Origin: Dehalococcoides mccartyi
GTDB taxonomy: Bacteria; Chloroflexota; Dehalococcoidia; UBA2979
Direction of reading: 5' to 3'
Assembly (NCBI GenBank): GCA_945865925.1
Contig: CAMBFG010000005.1
Coordinates: 62,001 to 126,000, forward strand
Length of the DNA: 64,000 nucleotides
Shown: one piece after another, positions 1 through 9,741 of the stretch
Position numbering within the stretch: the stretch's first letter is position 1
How the letters are laid out: each line of letters opens with the position of its first letter
Program-made: the position numbers and the translations under genes
Notes under the pieces: model-generated
What the model saw: only the letters and a program-made list of their open reading frames with translations
Database searches by the model: none
What the model was told of the DNA's origin: nothing

Positions 1-518
1 CCCCGCCCGCTGACCTCGTCATTCGCCGGGCCAAGGAGGCCGACCTGGACGCGATCAACGCGATCTACAACCGCGAGGTGCGGGAGGGCGTCGCCACATG
101 GGAACTCGACGAGTGGCCCATCGAGCGCCGCATCGAGTGGTTCACCGAGCACGACGACGCCTCACCGGTCTTCGTCGCCACCTCGGTCGGCGCGGTCATC
201 GGGTTCACCTACCTGTCGACGTATCGCGGGCGGCGTGGCTACCAGTACACGCGTGAGAACACGATCATGGTGGACACGCCGTATCAGCGCGCCGGCATCG
301 GCCGCCTGCTCCTCGCGCGGGTGATCGAGGCCGGACGTGCCCTCGGCCTTCGCTCGATCGTCGCCTGGATCACCTCGACCAACACCGGCAGCATCGAGTT
401 GCACCGTCAGTTCGGCTACACCGTGATCGGCGAGGAGATCGAGACCGGTCGCAAGTTCGGGGAGTGGCACAGCGCCGTCGAGGTGCAGTTGCTGCTCGAC
501 CGCCCGGACGTGCCATAG
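1..518 (+). CDS. GNAT N-acetyltransferase, phosphinothricin acetyltransferase-like (5' end outside window)
   Basis: The frame is open from base 3. What it reads before the first possible start (GTG 78) already matches the N-terminus of the family (RRAKEADLDAINAIYN), so the true start lies upstream of the window and GTG 78 is internal. The conserved acetyl-CoA loop is present as YQRAGIGRLLLARVIE (about 281-330), followed by NTGSIELHRQFGY, the typical C-terminal GNAT element. Bar/Pat-type members transfer acetyl from acetyl-CoA to small amines or amino-acid analogues such as phosphinothricin or methionine sulfoximine in the cytoplasm. The actual substrate cannot be read from sequence. It converges on nth, with 15 bases between the stops. 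Confidence 0.88.
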   Translation, partial: PPADLVIRRAKEADLDAINAIYNREVREGVATWELDEWPIERRIEWFTEHDDASPVFVATSVGAVIGFTYLSTYRGRRGYQYTRENTIMVDTPYQRAGIGRLLLARVIEAGRALGLRSIVAWITSTNTGSIELHRQFGYTVIGEEIETGRKFGEWHSAVEVQLLLDRPDVP

Positions 519-533
519 TCCGGAACTCATCGG

Positions 534-1211
534 CTAGACCACGCCCACCTGCGGACACCGCTCGAGCAGCGGGCACGCCTCGCACTTCGGCCCCCGCGCG
601 TGGCAGGTCCGGCGCCCGTGCTGGATGAGGTCCACGTGGAACGCGTAGACCTCGGCCGGCGCCAGCATCCCCTCGAGTACCGCGTGCGCCTTGTCCGCCG
701 GCATCTTCGCCGGCACCAGCCCGAGGCGCTTCGCGACGCGCTCGACGTGCGTGTCGACGGGCAGCGCCGGACGTCCGAGCGCGAACAGCAGCACGCACGC
801 CGCCGTCTTCGGCCCTACGCCGTTGATGCTCGTGAGCCACGTCTTCGCCTCGTCCAGCGGCATCTCCGCCAGGAAGTCGAGGTCCCAGTCCGGCCGCCGC
901 CCGTGTACCTCGGCCAGCAGTGCGTGCAGCCGCTTCGACTTGGTGGGGGCGAGCCCGCCCGCCCGGATCGCGTCCTCGATCTGCTCGACGGGCGCCGCGA
1001 GCGCCTCATCCCACGTCGGGAACCGCTCCACTAGCCGGTGCATCGCCTCCCCCGAGTTGTGGTCGGACGTGTGCTGCGACAGCAGCGTCAGCACCAACTC
1101 GAACAGCGGCGCCCGCGACGTCTGCTGCGGCGCACGCCCATACCGCTCGTCGAGGATGGCAATGACCTCGGTGGGCGACCAGAGTGACGGGGCGGTGGGC
1201 TTGCGGGGCAT
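534..1211 (-). CDS. nth: Endonuclease III-like DNA glycosylase/AP lyase
   Basis: A base-excision repair enzyme that removes oxidised pyrimidines and nicks the resulting abasic site. The 225-residue protein has the helix-hairpin-helix and catalytic lysine in INGVGPKTAACVL, the catalytic aspartate in PVDTHVERVAKRLGL, and a C-terminal [4Fe-4S] loop with spacing C-x6-C-x2-C-x5-C (CHARGPKCEACPLLERC). The frame stays open far upstream, but ATG 1211 is chosen because family homology begins there and the upstream part runs antisense through selD. It is transcribed divergently from selD, sharing a control region of about 50 bases. It is a likely client of the Fe-S assembly systems in this window. Confidence 0.93.
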   Translation of the reverse strand: MPRKPTAPSLWSPTEVIAILDERYGRAPQQTSRAPLFELVLTLLSQHTSDHNSGEAMHRLVERFPTWDEALAAPVEQIEDAIRAGGLAPTKSKRLHALLAEVHGRRPDWDLDFLAEMPLDEAKTWLTSINGVGPKTAACVLLFALGRPALPVDTHVERVAKRLGLVPAKMPADKAHAVLEGMLAPAEVYAFHVDLIQHGRRTCHARGPKCEACPLLERCPQVGVV

Positions 1212-1262
1212 GGGCGGATGGTAACGAGGCGCATACGCTGAGAGCGCGTGAGGGAGCATCCG

Positions 1263-2312
1263 ATGGCGATTGAGGCGTTTCGGTTGACCGGGCTGGCATC
1301 GTGCGCGGGGTGCGCGGCGAAGATGGGGCTGGGGACGCTGGCCGAGGTGCTGGCGAATGTCCCCGGGTTCCACGCGGGTGCGCATCCGGAGCTGCTTGTC
1401 GGCCTCGATGGCGCGGACGACGCGGCGGTCTACGAGGTGGCACCGGGTGTTGCCATCGTCCAGACGCTCGACTTCTTCCCGCCGGTCGTCGACGACCCAT
1501 ACACCTACGGCGCGATTGCGGCGGCGAACGCGATGTCCGATGTGTACGCGATGGGCGGTCAGGTCCGGCTCGCGCTGAACATCGCGGCGTGGCCCGAAGA
1601 CCTCGATGTCGCCCTGTTCACCGAGGTGCTGCGAGGCGGCGCGGCGAAGGTGGCGGAGGCGGGCGGTGTGATCGCCGGTGGGCACACGATCTTCGACCCC
1701 GAGCCGAAGTATGGCCTCTCGGTGACCGGCGTCGTCGACCCCGCGAAGATCATGCGCAAGGCGGGCGCGCTGCCCGGGGACGTGCTGCTGCTGACCAAGC
1801 GCATCGGCACTGGCCTGCTGATGACCGCCGCGAAGGAGCAGCGTCCCGCCCACGAAGCCGGTTACGAGGCGGCCGTGACCTCGATGCTGATGCTCAACCG
1901 CGCGGCCTCGGAGGCGGCGGTCGCCCACGGCGCCCACGCAATGACCGACATCACCGGGTACTCGTTGCTGGGGCACGCGCGCGAGATGGCGGACCGCTCT
2001 GGCGTGCGCCTGGTGATCGAGGCGGCACGGGTGCCGGCGCTCCCCGACGCCCAGCGCTTTGCCGCCGAGGGCGTCTCAACCGGCGGTGGCGGGCGGAACC
2101 GCGCGCAACTCGGCGACCGCGTGACGCTGCCCGCCGGCATCGATGAGTCGCTCGCGACACTGCTGTTCGACCCGCAGACCTCCGGCCCGTTGCTCATCGC
2201 GGTCGCCGAGGCAGACGCCGAGCGGCTTCGCTCGACCATCGAGGCGGAGACGGGCGGCTGCTGGCGCATCGGCACCGTCGAGGCCGGCCCTGCCGCGCTG
2301 GAGGTGCGTTGA
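1263..2312 (+). CDS. selD: Selenide, water dikinase (selenophosphate synthetase)
   Basis: Makes selenophosphate from selenide and ATP, the selenium donor for selenocysteine, 2-selenouridine tRNA and selenium-containing molybdoenzymes. The 349-residue protein has the N-terminal loop ASCAGCAAKMG, with the catalytic Cys/Lys pair in the Cys form (no in-frame TGA), then an AIR-synthase-like fold (DFFPPVVDDPYTYG, NAMSDVYAMGG, GGHTIFDPEPKYG). ATG 1263 is preferred over GTG 1248 because AGGGAG at 1251-1256 is correctly spaced for it. The stop overlaps the next start (TGATG). No selA, selB, selU or tRNA-Sec is visible nearby, so the end use of the selenium is open. Confidence 0.94.
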   Translation: MAIEAFRLTGLASCAGCAAKMGLGTLAEVLANVPGFHAGAHPELLVGLDGADDAAVYEVAPGVAIVQTLDFFPPVVDDPYTYGAIAAANAMSDVYAMGGQVRLALNIAAWPEDLDVALFTEVLRGGAAKVAEAGGVIAGGHTIFDPEPKYGLSVTGVVDPAKIMRKAGALPGDVLLLTKRIGTGLLMTAAKEQRPAHEAGYEAAVTSMLMLNRAASEAAVAHGAHAMTDITGYSLLGHAREMADRSGVRLVIEAARVPALPDAQRFAAEGVSTGGGGRNRAQLGDRVTLPAGIDESLATLLFDPQTSGPLLIAVAEADAERLRSTIEAETGGCWRIGTVEAGPAALEVR

Positions 2313-3025
2313 TGCGCCGGCGCCTCGCGCTGCTCGCGCTCGCCTGCGCCGTCCTCGGTGGCGGCGTGTTCGCCTCGGCGTGCCGAAGCGGCGGGGACAC
2401 GCCGAAGGCGGATGCAGCCGATGTGCTGCGTCGCGGCGCCGAGCGGATGGACAACGTGAAGTCGTTCCACTTCGAACTGGCGCACGAGAACGGCACCTCG
2501 CAGATCGTGCGCGGCTTGCAGATGGTGAGCGCGAGCGGGGACGTGGTGCCGCCGGACCGCCTGCGGCTGGACGCGAAGGCGAAGGCGGGGCCGCTCAACA
2601 TCGCCGTCGGCATCGTGGCGCTGCCGGGGCACTCGTACATCACGAACCCGGTGACCGGCCGGTGGGAGGAAGAGCAGATCTCCGTCTCACAGTTCTTCGA
2701 CCCGGCCGTCGGCGTCACGGCTCTCATGCGCGGCACGACCGAGGCGAAGGTGACGGCGACCGAGAAGGTCGAGGGCCGTAACACCCACCGAGTCGAGGCC
2801 CTCGTGGATTCGGGGAAGATGACCCTGTTCGCCGCGAACGCCGCGCCGGGCCGCGCGCTGAAGGTGCGCGCCTGGGTGGGTGTCGATGACCCCGTCCTCG
2901 TGCGGGTGGAGATCGATGGCGCCGTGGCCGAGGGCGAACCCGCCAACCTCCTTCGCCGTCTCACGCTGTCGAAGTTCGATGAGGCGATCCAGATCGACGC
3001 GCCCCAGACCGGAGCAGCCCGGTAG
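2312..3025 (+). CDS. LppX/LprAFG-type lipoprotein
   Basis: A predicted secreted lipoprotein of 237 residues: a short basic N-terminus, hydrophobic core and lipobox FASAC near residue 24. The rest resembles the LppX/LprAFG fold (AADVLRRGAERMDNVKSFHFEL, then alternating strands). Mycobacterial relatives carry lipids across the envelope, and LprG acts with an adjacent MFS pump. Here too the next gene is an MFS transporter, starting 10 bases downstream, so a lipoprotein-pump pair is plausible by analogy. The ATG start overlaps the selD stop, suggesting translational coupling. The substrate is unknown. Confidence 0.82.
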   Translation: MRRRLALLALACAVLGGGVFASACRSGGDTPKADAADVLRRGAERMDNVKSFHFELAHENGTSQIVRGLQMVSASGDVVPPDRLRLDAKAKAGPLNIAVGIVALPGHSYITNPVTGRWEEEQISVSQFFDPAVGVTALMRGTTEAKVTATEKVEGRNTHRVEALVDSGKMTLFAANAAPGRALKVRAWVGVDDPVLVRVEIDGAVAEGEPANLLRRLTLSKFDEAIQIDAPQTGAAR

Positions 3026-3035
3026 TGATGCTGTC

Positions 3036-4496
3036 GTGAGCGCTGCCGGGCCTGCCTCCGATCGGCGTGCGCGTGTCCTGATCGCCTGGGTCGCGCTCGG
3101 CGTCTTCGTGGCCGCGGACGACCAGACCTCCATCGTCACGATGTTGCCCGCGATCATCAGCGACATCGGCCTCACCGTGGACGACTTCTATCGCTCGTCC
3201 TGGATCGTGAACGGCTACCTGCTCGGCTACCTCGTGGCGCTGCCGATCGTCGGGCGTGTCGCCGACATCTACGGCCACGCGAGGGTGTTCGCGGCGTGCA
3301 TCGCGTGCTTCGTGGTGGGGAGTGCGCTCGTCGCCGTGTCGCCGGGCTACACCTGGCTCGTGGTGGCGCGCGGCCTGCAGGCCGTCGGCGGCGGCGGTGT
3401 CGTGCCAGTCGCGATGGCGATCGTGGCGTCCGAGGTGCCCGCCGGGAAGCGCCTGCTCGGCCTCGGCGCGATCGCGGCGGCCTCGGAAGGTGGGGCGCTG
3501 CTCGGGCCGCTGTGGGGCGGCGTCATCACCGACCTCGCGGGCTGGCGCACGGTGTTCTGGGTGAACCTTCCCATGGCCGCGCCGATCGGCTACGCCGTCT
3601 GGCGCCTCGCCGGCGACGAGCGGCGTCGAGGGCGCATCGACTGGCCGGGGGCGGCCCTCCTCGGGCTGGCGCTCGCCATCCTCACCGTGGCGCTGGTGGA
3701 CGACCCGAACGGCCCTCGCCCGCTAGCGGTGACGCTAACGCTCGTCGGGCTCGCCCTCGCGACGCTGGCCGTCTTCGCCTGGCATGAGGCACGCACGCCC
3801 GAGCCGATGGTGCGCCCATCGATGCTGGCGGGGCGCCACGTCGCCGCGGCCAACCTCGCGAGCCTGCTGGTGGGTGGCGGGTTGATCACGGCGCTCATCG
3901 GCGTGCCGCTGTTCGTGAACCTCGTCCTGCTGGGGTCACCGCTCGATGGCGGCCTGACGCTGATGCGGCTGACGGCGGCCGTGCCGCTGGGGGCGCTGGC
4001 AGGGGGCTGGCTGGGCTCGCGGCTGGGCCTGCGCGTCACCGCCAGCCTTGGCATGACGCTCGCCGCCGCCGGCTTTGTGGGGCTGCAGGCGTGGGACGCG
4101 ACGCTGTCCGAGGTGCTGCGCAGCGTGCCGCAGGTCGTGGGCGGCTTCGGCTTCGGCCTCGTGATTGCCCCGCTCGGCGCGGCGGTGCTGCAGGGCGTGC
4201 CCGAGGGCGCACGCGCGACCGCGAGCGCGTGGCTCACGCTCTCGCGCGTGACGGGGATGCTGGTGGGGACGGCAGTGCTGACGTCCACAGGCCTCGGCCG
4301 GTTCTACGCGCGCGCCTCGCAGGCGGAGTTCAACTCGCCCGATTTCGAGCGCCTGATCGCCGAGGCGCAGGTGACCACCTTCCGTGAGGTGTTCATCGCG
4401 GCGGCGGTGGTGATGGCGGTGGCCGCCCTCGTCGCGTGGTTCATCGGTCGAGGCGACCGCGAGGAACCTGCCGAGCCGTGGTGGACGGCCTCGTAG
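3036..4496 (+). CDS. MFS transporter, DHA2 (14-TMS) drug/lipid exporter type
   Basis: The 486-residue integral membrane protein has about 14 hydrophobic segments. MFS signatures are visible: VGRVADIYGHARVF (loop 2-3 motif A), LVVARGLQAVGGGGVVPVAMAIV (motif B region) and GPLWGGVITDLAGWRTVFWVN (motif C region), typical of the EmrB/QacA branch that exports substrates in exchange for protons. GTG 3036 is chosen: it follows the lipoprotein stop by 10 bases and places the first membrane segment about 15 residues in. The pairing with an LppX-like lipoprotein recalls the mycobacterial LprG-Rv1410c pair, so lipid export is as likely as drug efflux. Confidence 0.88.
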   Translation: MSAAGPASDRRARVLIAWVALGVFVAADDQTSIVTMLPAIISDIGLTVDDFYRSSWIVNGYLLGYLVALPIVGRVADIYGHARVFAACIACFVVGSALVAVSPGYTWLVVARGLQAVGGGGVVPVAMAIVASEVPAGKRLLGLGAIAAASEGGALLGPLWGGVITDLAGWRTVFWVNLPMAAPIGYAVWRLAGDERRRGRIDWPGAALLGLALAILTVALVDDPNGPRPLAVTLTLVGLALATLAVFAWHEARTPEPMVRPSMLAGRHVAAANLASLLVGGGLITALIGVPLFVNLVLLGSPLDGGLTLMRLTAAVPLGALAGGWLGSRLGLRVTASLGMTLAAAGFVGLQAWDATLSEVLRSVPQVVGGFGFGLVIAPLGAAVLQGVPEGARATASAWLTLSRVTGMLVGTAVLTSTGLGRFYARASQAEFNSPDFERLIAEAQVTTFREVFIAAAVVMAVAALVAWFIGRGDREEPAEPWWTAS

Positions 4497-4537
4497 CGGG
4501 CTCTACGCTGGACGCGGAACGAATGGAGCCGCATCGA

Positions 4538-4999
4538 ATGGCCAAGGACGATCCGACGCCGCAGAACGTGGACAAGATGTGGCGCTACGCGGAGAAGTTC
4601 GCGGAAAAGAGCGGCACCCACCTGCACCCCGACCGCAGCATCACCGAGGGCGTGGTCCTCGGCCTCGCCCACAACATCGATGTCGTTGGGCGGCCCGTGT
4701 GCCCCTGCAACTTCTACCCGCCGAGGGAACTCGCCGGCGACGACGCGGACAACCTCTACCTCCCGTTGGCTGAAGAGACGAAACGCCGCAAATGGATCTG
4801 TGCCTGCGACGAGATGCAGAAGTTCAAGTACTGCCACTGCCTGCTCTTCGTGACGAAGGACGGCATGCCGATCACGGAGTACCTGCCCGAGGGGCACGAG
4901 GGCCGCGAGATCTACGGCCTGATCGAAGACCCCACCCGGGATCAGGGACGTGCACTCGGCAAGATCGAGGAGAAGCGGGCCGCCGAGGGCAACGCCTGA
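4538..4999 (+). CDS. Ferredoxin:thioredoxin reductase catalytic (beta) chain, expanded-loop variant
   Basis: FTR uses a [4Fe-4S] cluster beside a redox disulfide to pass electrons from ferredoxin to thioredoxin. The 153-residue protein shows C55-P-C57, C88-A-C90 and C99-H-C101. The spacing is CPC-x30-CAC-x8-CHC, where plant and cyanobacterial FTR have CPC-x16-CPC-x8-CHC. By family analogy C57 and C101 form the disulfide and C55, C88, C90 and C99 bind the cluster. The end CHCLLFVT matches the family closely. ATG 4538 has GGAG nine bases upstream; ATG 4523 is an alternative. No variable (alpha) subunit, thioredoxin or ferredoxin gene is adjacent. Confidence 0.87.
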   Translation: MAKDDPTPQNVDKMWRYAEKFAEKSGTHLHPDRSITEGVVLGLAHNIDVVGRPVCPCNFYPPRELAGDDADNLYLPLAEETKRRKWICACDEMQKFKYCHCLLFVTKDGMPITEYLPEGHEGREIYGLIEDPTRDQGRALGKIEEKRAAEGNA

Positions 5000-5015
5000 G
5001 CCTGAGGTGTCGACC

Positions 5016-5468
5016 CTAGCGCTCGCGCTCCCACAGCGTTTCGAAGCCATCGAGGCCGCGGATGGCGGCGACCTGTTCGTCGTGCTCAGCGCGACGGAGA
5101 CCGGCGATCACGCCTCGCAGCGTCGGGCGGTAGTCCGCGTCGTACGCCTCGCGGAGCCGCTCGAGGATGCGGTCGGCGACGGGCGAGTCCGCCAGCGTGC
5201 GGATCGAGTGGGGCCAGACGAAGAACAGGAAGCGCTCCGGTGGCGCGAGCGATGGGCGGCGCTCCGCCAGCCAGGCCACACGCTCTGCCGCATCCGCCAT
5301 TGGTTCAGCGAGTTCGAGGAGCGGCAGCGAGTACCCTCGGTCGTCGGCGCGGAAGTCGATGACCACGCGCTCTGTCATGAAGTCGAAACCGACGACGAGC
5401 ACCTCGGTCTCCGCCGCCGCCATCAGGAGCGCGTCGATATCGAGCGTCAGGCCGTTGTCATTCGTCAT
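5016..5468 (-). CDS. Uncharacterised 150-residue protein
   Basis: Not recognised. The protein is soluble and acidic, with no signal peptide, membrane segment or cysteine cluster. It reads as a strand-rich N-terminal half (TEVLVVGFDFMTERVVIDFR) followed by helical stretches rich in Glu, Arg and Ala, ending FETLWERER. A conserved-looking patch is RFLFFVWPHSIRTL. ATG 5468 is chosen because the frame upstream reads as low-complexity antisense sequence. It lies downstream of groEL in the same direction, separated by a strong hairpin, and converges on the FTR gene. It is probably expressed independently of groEL. Confidence 0.6.
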   Translation of the reverse strand: MTNDNGLTLDIDALLMAAAETEVLVVGFDFMTERVVIDFRADDRGYSLPLLELAEPMADAAERVAWLAERRPSLAPPERFLFFVWPHSIRTLADSPVADRILERLREAYDADYRPTLRGVIAGLRRAEHDEQVAAIRGLDGFETLWERER

Positions 5469-5517
5469 CGTGGTGTCCGCCTGAATCGAGCGTACGAGCG
5501 TGACGCCGGATGCGGAA

Positions 5518-5539
5518 GGGGGCCGGTTTCCCGGCCCCC
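5518..5539 (-). terminator. Hairpin terminator downstream of groEL
   Basis: A perfect 9-bp stem, GGGGGCCGG / CCGGCCCCC, with loop TTTC. It lies about 40 bases beyond the groEL stop and before the next minus-strand gene. There is no clear U-run on the minus strand, so it is intrinsic-like rather than canonical. Confidence 0.6.
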
Positions 5540-5580
5540 TGAGGTTTCCGTCAGCGAGGGGTGACCCTCGAGTACCTCGG

Positions 5581-7260
<1,680 letters not shown>

Positions 7261-7287
7261 TTAGCACTCTGCGGGTTGGAGTGCTAA
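7261..7287 (-). promoter_or_regulatory. CIRCE operator (HrcA binding site) of groEL
   Basis: TTAGCACTC, nine bases, GAGTGCTAA: an exact match to the CIRCE consensus. It sits 66 bases upstream of the groEL start and directly downstream of the -10 box, the standard place for HrcA to block transcription until heat or unfolded protein titrates it. Confidence 0.95.
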
Positions 7288-7289
7288 CG

Positions 7290-7318
7290 GTTGTACCGAA
7301 TCGCGAGGCAGCGCGCAA
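7290..7318 (-). promoter_or_regulatory. Vegetative-type promoter of groEL
   Basis: On the minus strand the -35 box TTGCGC (7318-7313) and -10 box TACAAC (7295-7290) are separated by exactly 17 bases. The CIRCE repeat begins two bases after the -10 box, so the transcript starts within the operator, as in other HrcA-controlled genes. Confidence 0.75.
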
Positions 7319-7432
7319 GATCCCTGAGGCGCTTCGGGGCGATATCCGCCCGGAAGTGCCCAGATCCGACCTCGGAGTGGGTGTTTCACGGCCTCGGCTC
7401 TCAGATTCGAGAGGGCGTCCGTCGGGACGCGG

Positions 7433-8365
7433 TTACGCCGCGGCGGCAGCCATGAAGGCGTCGACTCGCTCCAGGATGGTCTCCATGCCGCCGGCCTGAC
7501 GCAGCGAGGCAGCCAGGGGGCCCTGAGCCCACTCCCCAGGCACGGTGGCCTCGGAGGTGGGGGCGACGCCGTCCGACATGCCGTAGGCGCGGGCGTAGAG
7601 GCGAGCGCGAGCGACCGTGGCGGCCAGACCGCCCTCCACCGCGAGTTCGTCCAGCGGACGGGTGTGGCTGCCGATTGCGTCGACGAGGTCCGCGGGGAAC
7701 CCCCAGTGTTCCGCCAGCGCTCCCCCGAGTTCGGCGGTCGTAAAGCCCAGGACGTCTCGCTCGGCGGTCGTGCGAGAGACACCGCTCGCGGAGCGGTCGA
7801 CGACGGCGCGGAGCAGATCGCTCCGGAACTGGTCGAGGGCGAGGACGCCGACCTGGTGCAGGACACCCGCCGTGAACGCCTGGTCCTGGTAGCGACCTTC
7901 GGTGCGTGCCAGCACCTCGGCCAGCATCCCGGTTGCCACGCAGAACTGCCAGAACGCGTCGTAGTCCAGGCTCGTGCTGCGTCGGGCATCGCCGACGACG
8001 CATGCGGCGAGGGTGGACTGGCGCACGGCGCGGAAGCCCAGGAGCACGACAGCGTCACGCACCGTCGTGATCCGACGTGCAAAGCCGTAGAACGGCGAGT
8101 TCGCCAGCCGCAGGACCTTCGAGGTCAGCGCCTGGTCGCTCGCGATCAGCGAGGCGAGTTCGTGGGCGGAGAACTTCGCGTCATCCGAGAGTTCGAGGAC
8201 GCGAAAGGCGACGGCAGGCAACGGACGCAGTTCGGCGACACCGGCCACCATCTCGTCCATGCTGAGGCGCTCTCCCGCTGCGGCGCGACGGTTCGCGATG
8301 CGGGCGGCGAGCGCCGCTCGCGCTCCAGCGAATGGGTCCGCGAGGTCGATTCGGGCGTCCGGCAT
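7433..8365 (-). CDS. HDOD domain protein
   Basis: The 310-residue protein has an HDOD domain from about residue 45 (LRPLPAVAFRVLEL, SLIASDQALTSKVLRLANS, GFRAVRQSTLAACVV, AFTAGVLHQVGVLALDQF). HDOD is the catalytically silent relative of HD phosphohydrolases; the HD metal pair is replaced here (HQVGVL in place of HDIG). Such proteins act as signalling scaffolds, often with cyclic-di-GMP or chemotaxis pathways. No receiver or output domain is fused and no signalling gene is adjacent, so the partner is unknown. GGAGG precedes ATG 8365 at good spacing. Confidence 0.85.
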   Translation of the reverse strand: MPDARIDLADPFAGARAALAARIANRRAAAGERLSMDEMVAGVAELRPLPAVAFRVLELSDDAKFSAHELASLIASDQALTSKVLRLANSPFYGFARRITTVRDAVVLLGFRAVRQSTLAACVVGDARRSTSLDYDAFWQFCVATGMLAEVLARTEGRYQDQAFTAGVLHQVGVLALDQFRSDLLRAVVDRSASGVSRTTAERDVLGFTTAELGGALAEHWGFPADLVDAIGSHTRPLDELAVEGGLAATVARARLYARAYGMSDGVAPTSEATVPGEWAQGPLAASLRQAGGMETILERVDAFMAAAAA

Positions 8366-8440
8366 CCCTGCCTCCGTGGCGGCCCGTATTCGGGCGCACC
8401 TTCCACGGAGGATTGTCGGCTGACGAGCCTCAGGATTCAG

Positions 8441-9046
8441 TCAGGGATTTCCCGCGTCCGGGCTGGGGGTTTGCCACACCAGCGGCTGAGGCACCTCGGG
8501 CCCCACGCCCAGCAGGCGGCGCACGGGCGGGCGGAGCCAGCCAGCGCGCGCGACCGGCCAGTAGCGCAGCACGGCGAACCCGGCGATCGCCTCGCGAGCC
8601 ACCGGCCCGAAGTCCCGGCTATCTGTCGACGCGCCTCGATGGTCGCCGAGCACGAAGTACGTGCCCGCTTCCAGGCGGTTGATGCCGCGATGCTGTTCGG
8701 TGGGGGTATCGCCGTGGGCGTAGGGCTCGATGAGCACGCGACCGTTCACCTGCAGACTGCCACCCACGCGCAGTGCCTCGCCGGGCTGCCCGACGACGCG
8801 CTTCAGCAGCAGCCGGCCGTCACCCTCCGGCCTCGGATCGTGGAGCGCGACGATCTGCCCGTACTCAGCGCCGGCCGGTGGTGCGCCTCGCCGCAGGATG
8901 AGGAAGTCCCCGGGCTCGAGGGCCGGTGTCATGCTCTCGCCCGCAACCTCGACGCGCATCACGCCTCGGCGCAACACGACCGCGAGTATGGAAACAGCGG
9001 CCGCAGCCAGCGCACCAAGCGCCAACCACAGCCGCTGCATCATCAT
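8441..9046 (-). CDS. sodX: Nickel-SOD maturation protease (S26 signal-peptidase family)
   Basis: A 201-residue membrane-anchored S26 serine peptidase: one N-terminal hydrophobic segment, catalytic serine in GESMTPALEPGDF, general-base lysine in LLLKRVVGQPGE, and the last conserved box GDHRGASTDSRDFGPV. Taken alone it would be called signal peptidase I, but it lies 25 bases downstream of sodN on the same strand. SodX proteases of this family remove the NiSOD propeptide to free the His1 nickel ligand. Starts at ATG 9046, 9043 and 9040 (and TTG 9049) are all possible. A general secretion role cannot be fully excluded. Confidence 0.88.
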   Translation of the reverse strand: MMMQRLWLALGALAAAAVSILAVVLRRGVMRVEVAGESMTPALEPGDFLILRRGAPPAGAEYGQIVALHDPRPEGDGRLLLKRVVGQPGEALRVGGSLQVNGRVLIEPYAHGDTPTEQHRGINRLEAGTYFVLGDHRGASTDSRDFGPVAREAIAGFAVLRYWPVARAGWLRPPVRRLLGVGPEVPQPLVWQTPSPDAGNP

Positions 9047-9071
9047 CAACCGGCTCGGAAGTCGAGAAGAC

Positions 9072-9503
9072 CTAGGCCTTCTTCGTCTCCCAGAAGATCG
9101 TGTCGATCTGCTTGATCAGGCCGAGCAGTTTCTCGCCCTGCGCGGGGTCCTGCGACTTCTTCGACAGGCCGGCTTCCTTGGTGGCGTCCCAGAACAGCTG
9201 GTGCAGTTGCGGGTACTTCTCCACGTGGGGGGGCTTGAAGTAGTCGGTCCAGAGCACCCACAGGTGCTCCTTCACCATGTTCGCGCGCTCCTCCTTGATG
9301 GAGAGGCAGCGCGAGCGGTAGTCCTCCACCGTCTCGGCGGCGGACTTCATGGAGTCGGCCTTCTGGTAGCGCTCCTGGACGGCCTTGACGGACTCCGCCT
9401 CAATGCGGGCCTGCGCGGGGTCGTACACGCCGCAGGGCAGGTCGCAGTGCGCGTATGCGGTCTCCGTCGGCCGGATGAGACGCTCGATGGCGTTCCGAAT
9501 CAT
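9072..9503 (-). CDS. sodN: Nickel-containing superoxide dismutase, proform
   Basis: Converts superoxide to oxygen and hydrogen peroxide. The 143-residue protein carries the unmistakable nickel hook HCDLPCGVYDPAQ at residues 19-31. After removal of an 18-residue propeptide, His1, Cys2 and Cys6 of the mature enzyme bind nickel. The remainder is the expected four-helix chain (ARIEAESVKAVQERY, VLWTDYFKPPHVEKYPQLH). The propeptide is not a Sec signal, so the protein is probably cytoplasmic. ATG 9503 has GAGGAG six bases upstream. It is cotranscribed with sodX. Confidence 0.97.
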   Translation of the reverse strand: MIRNAIERLIRPTETAYAHCDLPCGVYDPAQARIEAESVKAVQERYQKADSMKSAAETVEDYRSRCLSIKEERANMVKEHLWVLWTDYFKPPHVEKYPQLHQLFWDATKEAGLSKKSQDPAQGEKLLGLIKQIDTIFWETKKA

Positions 9504-9741
9504 GCTGGGCTCCTCGCTGATGCGTTGGTCGGGGCCCGATGCTCCGCCCGCAGGCTTCAACGTGTCAACCGTGACTCGGCCCTGGGGCGTCAGGTCGCCT
9601 TGAACCGAGGTGCTGAGGAAGGCCGCACACCTGCACGGCGTGCTCGGCGCACGAATACGGGCGGTACGATGCGGACGCCGTCGCCGCGCTCAGTGTTGGT
9701 CAGACGCCCCGCGTGGGATGACCGCCGAGGAGGGGATCAAG

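Noticed and set aside
1212-1976. Upstream extension of the nth frame to 480 codons
   Set aside because: The extra part runs antisense through selD, whose protein is certain.
1263-2312. SelD itself containing selenocysteine
   Set aside because: The active-site position is encoded as Cys and there is no in-frame TGA before the end.
8441-9046. Calling the S26 protease a housekeeping signal peptidase I
   Set aside because: Its position next to sodN on the same strand favours the NiSOD maturation protease.
9504-9741. A riboswitch or tRNA in the sodN-MOSC intergenic region
   Set aside because: No cloverleaf or known aptamer core could be drawn by eye; only scattered short GC-rich stems.
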